Source of the DNA: an uncultured Cytophaga sp.
GTDB taxonomy: Bacteria > Bacteroidota > Bacteroidia > Cytophagales > Cytophagaceae
Length of the DNA: 59,140 nucleotides
Assembly: GCF_937863595.1 (NCBI RefSeq)
Contig: NZ_CALMGQ010000066.1
Coordinates: 1-59,140, forward strand
Direction of reading: 5' to 3'
Both the position numbers and the translations under genes were made by a program. Positions 53,694 to 59,140 of this stretch are shown piece by piece. Each line of letters starts with the position of its first letter. Within the stretch, counting starts at the first letter, position 1. The notes under the pieces are model-generated. The model was not told the DNA's origin, searched no databases, and was given only the letters and a program-made list of their open reading frames with translations.

Positions 53694-55052
53694 ATGAAAA
53701 ATTTCATTTTACTACTCGTAACTTTTAGCTTTTTAAATGAGTCATACTCTCAAACTCCAATCATACTTAACTTTGATAAGACTAATAACAAATTAAACTT
53801 ATCTAATGCTAACGCTGATGAGTTAATTCGTAATAGAAAAAAAAATCATACAGAATATATTTTTAAAATCACAAATATCAATACCGCTTATCATATAATA
53901 AATATCAATCCTAAAGCTGTTAATAGATCAAATGATATTCCAGATATTCTTAAAGCAATTATGCCTGGTATTACAGGAAATGAAGAATTAATTCCTAGTC
54001 CGAATAGAGGGTTTATGAAAGGCCTAACAGGAGGCTCAACCATAGAGGATCAAATTAATGCGATCTTTGAAAGTGCTAATGAGAGCTACAAAAAACTTTC
54101 GATGACCTTAACAGAGTCAAAGGCCTTAATAAATTATGTTAATTCTAATTGGGATGATGTAACTATTTGTAAAGTTAAAGGTCACGAAGCCTTAGAAAAG
54201 CTATGTGGACATTATGGTGTTACATATTTATATAATAATCCAGAAAAAAATATTGAGCAGTTGAAAGATTCTATAAATGCTTCATCATCTAACTTTATAA
54301 GTCGATATGAAGTATTTTCTCAAATAATTTCTAAAATACCCACTAACATTGCATTAACAAAAGAATTTTTAGATAATTCTACTAAGTTTTCAATAGAATA
54401 CACAAATGTGAAAGCTAACAAGGAAGTTTTTATTAAATGCATAGCTTATATAAAAACGGTTATAAATGCAAACGACTATGTCGAAACAAAGCCATTTAAA
54501 GTCACTAGCGATTATGTCACACTTACGACTACAATGATTAAAAATACACCTTTAAGTACTGATGCCTCCCAAGACACTATATTAAAAAGTAACCAATTTT
54601 TCTATGCAAGTCATGATTGGGATTTTAGTTTTTCTACGGGATTCTTCTACAATACTTTATATAATAGAGATTACTATTTAACAAACGATAGTATCAGACA
54701 AATAAAGCAAGAGAACGGATTAAAATTTGATATTGCAATTGGTGCTTTAGGTCATATATCTTATAGGTTTACTAGTAGAGCTAAAGCTGGATTTTGCTTA
54801 GGTGTTGCACTTTCACCATTGGACAGTAAAACAAGGTATCTATTAGGTTGTAGTTATATAAGAGGTAGAAAAAATCAACTAGCCATATCGGCAGGAATAG
54901 CTACGAGTAAAGTAAAAACATTGTCTCAAACTGTGTCGGATAATGGTAAAGATCCTCGAGATACTTTACCAACAGGTATTTCTTCTGTACCAACTTATGA
55001 TAAATGGCAACTAGGGTTTTTCTTTGGACTTACTTATAATCTTTTTAAATAA
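53694..55052 (+). CDS. Secreted protein with probable C-terminal outer-membrane barrel
   Basis: A 452-residue protein with signal peptide (MKNFILLLVTFSFLNESYSQ). The N-terminal 290 residues are helical and strand-rich, without a recognised domain. The last 150 residues (WDFSFSTGFFYNTLYN, LKFDIAIGALGHISYRFTSR, AKAGFCLGVALSPLDSKTRY, WQLGFFFGLTYNLFK) look like outer-membrane beta-barrel strands, ending in an aromatic-rich strand. It may be a surface protein carried as cargo. Confidence 0.72.
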   Translation: MKNFILLLVTFSFLNESYSQTPIILNFDKTNNKLNLSNANADELIRNRKKNHTEYIFKITNINTAYHIININPKAVNRSNDIPDILKAIMPGITGNEELIPSPNRGFMKGLTGGSTIEDQINAIFESANESYKKLSMTLTESKALINYVNSNWDDVTICKVKGHEALEKLCGHYGVTYLYNNPEKNIEQLKDSINASSSNFISRYEVFSQIISKIPTNIALTKEFLDNSTKFSIEYTNVKANKEVFIKCIAYIKTVINANDYVETKPFKVTSDYVTLTTTMIKNTPLSTDASQDTILKSNQFFYASHDWDFSFSTGFFYNTLYNRDYYLTNDSIRQIKQENGLKFDIAIGALGHISYRFTSRAKAGFCLGVALSPLDSKTRYLLGCSYIRGRKNQLAISAGIATSKVKTLSQTVSDNGKDPRDTLPTGISSVPTYDKWQLGFFFGLTYNLFK

Positions 55053-55094
55053 TCAATATTATTCTAACACTCATACTTTAATCTTTAAATTGTT

Positions 55095-55433
55095 ATGGAT
55101 CCAAGTTTAGTAACCCCTGGTAAATGGAGCAATATCACATTAATTTTTAATGACACTCGAATTGAGAATTTCTCTGTTATTTGGGGCCTTTATACTCACT
55201 CTGCAGACGATATACCAAAGTGGTGCATTGCGAGCAGATGGAATGGTTGGAGTACTTCAAGAGGTTATCCTGGGCAAGCTAATTATCCATTATGGTTTTG
55301 TGAACCATCATATCTTAGTATACCTATCTTAAATGGTTTGATAGAACATTGTGAAGCAAATCTAGATGAGTTAAGAGAATGGCTTAACCCTTTGAGGGAA
55401 ACTATTGATAAGTTCAACGCATTACCATTATAA
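55095..55433 (+). CDS. Small protein of unknown function
   Basis: A 112-residue protein rich in Trp and Tyr (SVIWGLYTHSADDIPKWCIA, SRWNGWSTSRGYPGQANYPL, WFCEPSYLSIPILNGLIEHC) with an acidic helical end (EANLDELREWLNPLRETIDK). I do not recognise it. It lies 42 bases after the barrel-protein gene. Confidence 0.55.
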   Translation: MDPSLVTPGKWSNITLIFNDTRIENFSVIWGLYTHSADDIPKWCIASRWNGWSTSRGYPGQANYPLWFCEPSYLSIPILNGLIEHCEANLDELREWLNPLRETIDKFNALPL

Positions 55434-55652
55434 GAAATGAATAATTCGATAACAATAGATAACTAAAATTAAGAACGGGATAATCTATGGATAATTTTAT
55501 AGGACATATAGTCAGAATATAGATATGTCTGAAAATCAAGTTATATCTTTAAAGGTTAAGAATAGAATTACAATATTGATTTAACATAAAAACTGATACT
55601 TTAAACCAAGTATAAAATTAAATAAATATAAAATCTTATTAAATTTCACTAC

Positions 55653-56318
55653 ATGCAGATTCATGATTCACTTAAGACTATTCTAACTCTAACAACAAAA
55701 TTGAAAATTTTTTATAAGCAGTTCGCATATCTCAAGAGCAATTTAGTTGAGCTTGATATGATTAATATTTCTGAGAATGAAAATGTAGTGTCTTTAAGAA
55801 AATCATTAATTGCAACAACTACAGAATTAATATTTTTAAACAGTGAATCAATTTTGGAAGAATTTAATAAGGTATTGACACCTGGAGTATTTCCAGAATA
55901 TAATGACAAAATCATTTTATTAAAGCGAGAATCTAAACCTGCAATTGATAGGTTTAATAAATGGTCAGAAAGAAGATTATTTAGAAATTCACTTGTTGCC
56001 CATAATCTGAGACTAAATGATAAAACTTCACTTTTTGAAAGAAAAGAAAAGCTTAAAATTAACGCTCCCAATTTTGATAATGACTTTGTCATTATCTATT
56101 ATTTACATGTCTATTTATGTATGTGTATTGGAAAACATTTTCCAACACATGTTAAAGAATTGAATAGAGACACAATAATTGATATGATAGAATTTACAGG
56201 ACAATGGACAAGTTTACATGATGAGTTGCCAATTATTGAAGGATGGTTTAGAAGTTTTAACTTTCATTATGAAGAGCTTTCAAATCATGTTGAATTCTTA
56301 AATACAAAAAAATCATAA
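55653..56318 (+). CDS. HEPN-like protein
   Basis: A 221-residue all-helical protein. The motif RRLFRNSLVAHNLRL (107-121) gives R111-x5-H117, the pattern of HEPN RNases (AbiU2-like proteins have a similar R-N-x-x-x-A-H). Preceding helices (LRKSLIATTTELIFLNSESI) fit a HEPN bundle. The mobile-element setting makes a defence or toxin function plausible. No antitoxin gene is obvious beside it. The motif is seen; the activity is inferred. Confidence 0.6.
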   Translation: MQIHDSLKTILTLTTKLKIFYKQFAYLKSNLVELDMINISENENVVSLRKSLIATTTELIFLNSESILEEFNKVLTPGVFPEYNDKIILLKRESKPAIDRFNKWSERRLFRNSLVAHNLRLNDKTSLFERKEKLKINAPNFDNDFVIIYYLHVYLCMCIGKHFPTHVKELNRDTIIDMIEFTGQWTSLHDELPIIEGWFRSFNFHYEELSNHVEFLNTKKS

Positions 56319-56391
56319 AACACTTGAATACATTTAATTTATAGGTTCGTTTGCTAGTAAACAGTTAAGGGATTTTATATTATCATTTAAA

Positions 56392-58080
56392 TTATTTCTT
56401 GTAAAACACTTTTATTTTCCCAATTTGAACTTCTACATCCTCAACTTTAGGTAATTCGTCAATCCTAACTCTTGCTTCTGGGCTAAAGGACTTAATTTTC
56501 ACAAACATTTCTCTAATTGGATCGTCGAAATCAGTTTTAATTCTAACTTGCGCCTCAATCATTTGATACCAAGAACTCCACGCAACAGTTTCATCAGCAA
56601 TTTCCATTCCAGTAAAATTCATTTGATTTCTTGATATAACAAAGCAACAAATTTCTTTTATTTCTTGATTTTCTTTTAACTGTTTATTGATTTGAAGAGA
56701 ATTGAAAATTGTTTTACTTGAATTATTCGTTGCCCAGTATTTCATCTTTTTAACCCACTCATTCGCTTTCGGGAATAAATTACTCATCCTACTATACCTT
56801 TCAGTCATATCCTGAGTATATGGGTCTTGCCATTTAAGTTGAAATATTCCTAATGTTCCTGTTTTACTATCAAATAATACTGCATCAATGTCTGTTTTAA
56901 TCCCATTATATGAAATATTTATTTCTCTAGGAATTTTGATGATTCTTTCATCAGGAAAGAATCCAAATAGTTCTTTCCTGAATCGATCTTCTCTGCGATT
57001 TACAGCTTTATCGTAATCACTTCGATATTTTCTTTTTAGTTCTCTATTTAATAGATCAAAAGGATTACTAAGGCAGCCGGCAATAGAACGAATAGTAATA
57101 TTCTCCGATACTTGAAAATACATTGGAGGAGAAGTTGAAGGATATTCTAAATAGTAATTGAAATTTTCTTTAGAAAGTGTTAAACAAGAAATAATTTGTT
57201 CAATTTCTTGATCGCTTACTCCAAGATAATTTGAAAAAGCACTTATCGTCTTGTCTTTAAAATGAGTATAAGATAATATATTAAGTAAATTGATATTGGG
57301 ATTCATTTTAACTAGTTCTAAACATGCTTCCATATGCATAATCCCTACACCAGTTACTAGTTCAATAATATCAACATATTTCCAATATTCAATTCCCCCA
57401 AATCTGTCAGTTGTATCGAAATTGTCATAACCTTGTAAACGCAGAATATGATAGTGCCCCTGTTGATTATAATACTCATCAATTTCTGAAGTAGTGTTAT
57501 AGCTGATCATTTTACCATCAGGGCTTTTAATAATTTTTCTTAACTCATACCTAATTTTATTTTCATCAAATGATTTAGATTTTTTCTTTTCGTTTATTAA
57601 GCGTTCAACAATTTCTTTTTTAAAAAAATCTATACTCATTTTATCGAACTGCTCAACTCCTGTTGTTTCGTGTGTGTATGAAAATGTAAACTCATTTTCT
57701 TTGGGTGAACTTATTGAAATAAGTCCTGCTTTTTCATAAGAAAGTAGCTTTTTGCAAAATTCTATTTTACCACTAAACTGAATATTAGAATCTGTCCAAG
57801 AAATCATTTCATCTGTCATTAGAGGAAATGGTTGGTGTACATTCAGATTAATATCTGTATAATACTGCTTTAAAATAGGAGCCCAACCATAATTATAAAA
57901 TTCACGAAAATTATCAATTTCTTGTTCAGACCAACCATCCTGTTTCCAAAATAGGGGTAAAATAAAATCAATTCTTCTGACTATATTTTGTATTGCCCAA
58001 TAACTTGCTCCGCCAAAATTATTTTCAAGAATCTTAGCTTCTTCGTCTATTTTTTGTTTTAAAAGTTCGCTTGGTTTCAT
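56392..58080 (-). CDS. Large protein with PD-(D/E)xK-like C-terminal domain
   Basis: A 562-residue protein. The N-terminal 350 residues are helical and unrecognised. The C-terminal part has EINISYNGIKTDIDAVLFDS and TLGIFQLKWQDPY, giving D399 and Q414-x-K416, a PD-(D/E)xK-like set with Gln in place of Glu. This suggests a nuclease or a nuclease-like DNA-binding domain. The ATG at 58080 is used; the longer frame opens with TTG. It lies 20 bases after an HNH gene on the same strand, so the two form an operon. Confidence 0.65.
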   Translation of the reverse strand: MKPSELLKQKIDEEAKILENNFGGASYWAIQNIVRRIDFILPLFWKQDGWSEQEIDNFREFYNYGWAPILKQYYTDINLNVHQPFPLMTDEMISWTDSNIQFSGKIEFCKKLLSYEKAGLISISSPKENEFTFSYTHETTGVEQFDKMSIDFFKKEIVERLINEKKKSKSFDENKIRYELRKIIKSPDGKMISYNTTSEIDEYYNQQGHYHILRLQGYDNFDTTDRFGGIEYWKYVDIIELVTGVGIMHMEACLELVKMNPNINLLNILSYTHFKDKTISAFSNYLGVSDQEIEQIISCLTLSKENFNYYLEYPSTSPPMYFQVSENITIRSIAGCLSNPFDLLNRELKRKYRSDYDKAVNRREDRFRKELFGFFPDERIIKIPREINISYNGIKTDIDAVLFDSKTGTLGIFQLKWQDPYTQDMTERYSRMSNLFPKANEWVKKMKYWATNNSSKTIFNSLQINKQLKENQEIKEICCFVISRNQMNFTGMEIADETVAWSSWYQMIEAQVRIKTDFDDPIREMFVKIKSFSPEARVRIDELPKVEDVEVQIGKIKVFYKK

Positions 58081-58100
58081 TTTTGATAATTGCAGATAAC

Positions 58101-58799
58101 TCAAATAATATTATTCCACTTGACTTCAACAGCAAGATACTCCCATATTATGATTCTTACAGTTGTACCAGAATTGAAATTCATCATATAATGGTAATTA
58201 TTCGGTTGAACTGTTATCCATGGAGAGTTCACTAACCTTGCTTCAGTAACAGAGATTAAAGCTCGACTCCCTACTTCGGGAAACTTGTCCATTTCTAATG
58301 GAGCAAAAAAAGAATTTTCCTCTTCAATTGTCAGCATATGTAATGGTTTCATCCAAATGCTACTTGGGTCTTCTATGATTGGCTGACTATTCTCAAATTT
58401 AGTATGACCTTTAGCCAATTTTACAAGTACATTATTTACCCTATTTTCTTCTATTTTAAAAAATATGTTTCCATTACTTTCATTTTTAGCAAGGTCAAGT
58501 CTAGCTTTGAGTTTAGGTTGCCTAATCAAAATGTCTTTTATTCTTTTTCTATTAAGTTTTTCGATATCACTTGTCCCACAAATGACACACTCAATAAGAC
58601 AAGCAAAATACTGCTCATCCAACGAAAACCCATTATTACATTCTAAACAAGAGCGAACCATATGTAAATGGTCAGGAAATGGCCTATCAAGTAATATTTT
58701 TGAAGGAACATGATCGTTTGTATCTGGCTCTCTTATTCCACAATACAAACAAAACTCGTCAAGACGATTATCGCTATGTGGCATTTCTCTGTATTTCAT
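58101..58799 (-). CDS. HNH-like endonuclease
   Basis: A 232-residue protein with CLYCGIREPDTNDHVPSKIL near the N-terminus (C17-x-x-C20, D29, H30) and SCLECNNGFSLDEQYF (C51-x-x-C54, N55). This is the zinc-ribbon and DHVPSK-type HNH motif of small restriction-like nucleases. The C-terminal half is unknown (GSRALISVTEARLVNSPWIT, VRIIIWEYLAVEVKW). With the gene downstream it forms a two-gene module that looks like a defence system. Confidence 0.7.
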   Translation of the reverse strand: MKYREMPHSDNRLDEFCLYCGIREPDTNDHVPSKILLDRPFPDHLHMVRSCLECNNGFSLDEQYFACLIECVICGTSDIEKLNRKRIKDILIRQPKLKARLDLAKNESNGNIFFKIEENRVNNVLVKLAKGHTKFENSQPIIEDPSSIWMKPLHMLTIEEENSFFAPLEMDKFPEVGSRALISVTEARLVNSPWITVQPNNYHYMMNFNSGTTVRIIIWEYLAVEVKWNNII

Positions 58800-58824
58800 T
58801 AAAGTAAATTAAGATAATAAGAGT

Positions 58825-58847
58825 GAAACTGAATCCCATTCAGTTTC
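58825..58847 (-). terminator. Hairpin downstream of the small hydrophobic peptide gene
   Basis: GAAACTGAAT pairs perfectly with ATTCAGTTTC around CCC. It lies five bases beyond the peptide stop codon on the minus strand; a long T-run is absent. Confidence 0.55.
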
Positions 58848-58851
58848 TCAA

Positions 58852-58932
58852 TCATCGTATTAAATTGATTTTTAGTTTTTCAACGACCATCATCAAAGTA
58901 ATCACTGCTAAAATTAGCAATATGACATTCAT
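58852..58932 (-). CDS. Candidate 26-residue hydrophobic peptide
   Basis: ATG 58932 to TGA 58852 encodes MNVILLILAVITLMMVVEKL followed by KINLIR: one transmembrane helix and a basic tail. The hairpin 58825-58847 follows at once, and a TGACAG/CTGTCA inverted repeat with a T-run (58938-58977) lies upstream. The layout is like small type I toxins or membrane-active peptides, but a 26-codon frame can arise by chance. The rest of the gap to 59140 shows nothing that I can support. Confidence 0.35.
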   Translation of the reverse strand: MNVILLILAVITLMMVVEKLKINLIR

Positions 58933-59140
58933 GATGATGACAGCTCTTAATTGATATCTGTCAGCTCTTTTTTTTGCAGAATCTTAAAAATTATAATACC
59001 AAAATTAAAAACCTTTCATTACAAAGCATTAAAAAGAATTTTTCCATTCTTAAACATAGAGATATCTATGTTTTTTACCAATGACAAAGGGTCAGGTAAA
59101 AAAGCTGGGGAGTAACTGATAAAATATTAACTTTACAGGT

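Larger units (their letters stand above)
43125..59140. mobile_element. Mobilisable integrated element in a tRNA-Leu gene (right end outside the window)
   Basis: The element starts at the tRNA-Leu 3' fragment and contains, in order, a tyrosine integrase, an excisionase-like HTH protein, a primase-helicase, ParA with iteron arrays, a partner DNA-binding protein, an oriT candidate, BfmA/BfmB-type mobilisation genes, and cargo. No type IV secretion genes are seen, so it is mobilisable, not self-transmissible, as far as the window goes. The intact tRNA-Leu expected at the other junction is not in the window, so at least 16 kb belongs to it. Confidence 0.75.

Overview
The window is low-GC DNA from a Bacteroidota bacterium. 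The secreted proteins, the type IX-like C-terminal tail of the first gene, the BfmA/BtgA-type mobilisation genes, the DUF2911 and META proteins and the porin point to the Cytophaga/Cytophagales side, but no rRNA or intact tRNA is present to settle the genus.

Region 1 (1-24.9 kb) is mostly ordinary chromosome. It holds the end of a large modular secreted protein, a SUI1/YciH factor, PEP carboxylase, small secreted or META-domain proteins, a PIG-L deacetylase followed by a 40-aa membrane peptide and an SSS symporter, a porin, a di-haem cytochrome c, a DUF2911 protein, a luciferase-like flavin oxidoreductase, a PAS-LuxR regulator, a five-PAS histidine kinase, a DUF1543 protein and an AI-2E-family permease. 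Several genes below 60 codons were found by reading the gaps. Many genes end in long perfect inverted repeats acting as terminators.

Region 2 (24.9-43.1 kb) is a defence-like island, almost all on the minus strand. In transcription order it runs hsdM, an AAA/DUF4143 ATPase with a PD-(D/E)xK-like tail, an ApeA-type HEPN protein (Rx4H motif), hsdS, hsdR, a membrane protein, a GHKL ATPase and a DUF4325 STAS-like protein. A broken second copy of the metallophosphoesterase gene (29944-30045) marks a duplication edge. A HTH/nucleotidyltransferase pair (AbiE-like) with its own operator lies downstream, and a Schlafen-type AlbA_2 gene with an internal 21-bp repeat lies upstream. A plus-strand small RNA candidate with a clean intrinsic terminator sits between the HEPN and ATPase genes.

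Region 3 (43.1-59.1 kb, open at the right) is a mobilisable, plasmid-like integrated element. Its left edge carries the last 19 nt of a tRNA-Leu followed by the old tRNA terminator, so it appears integrated in the tRNA-Leu 3' end. It encodes a tyrosine integrase, an excisionase-like HTH protein, a DUF5906-type primase-helicase, ParA and a putative DNA-binding partner, and BfmA/BfmB-type mobilisation proteins with a hairpin-rich oriT candidate. Between and around parA lie three different iteron systems: two opposed triplets of CTCATC at 11-bp pitch, sixteen 9-bp GTAAYATTA repeats, and a long array of 11-bp iterons grouped in threes on a 51-bp period. The cargo downstream is mostly unknown: secreted and hypothetical proteins, a HEPN-like protein, a PD-(D/E)xK-like protein next to an HNH protein, and a 26-aa hydrophobic peptide.

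The strongest candidates for undescribed biology are the HEPN/ATPase cassette inside the type I restriction operon with its opposite-strand RNA, and the phased iteron array that looks like a centromere or replication origin.
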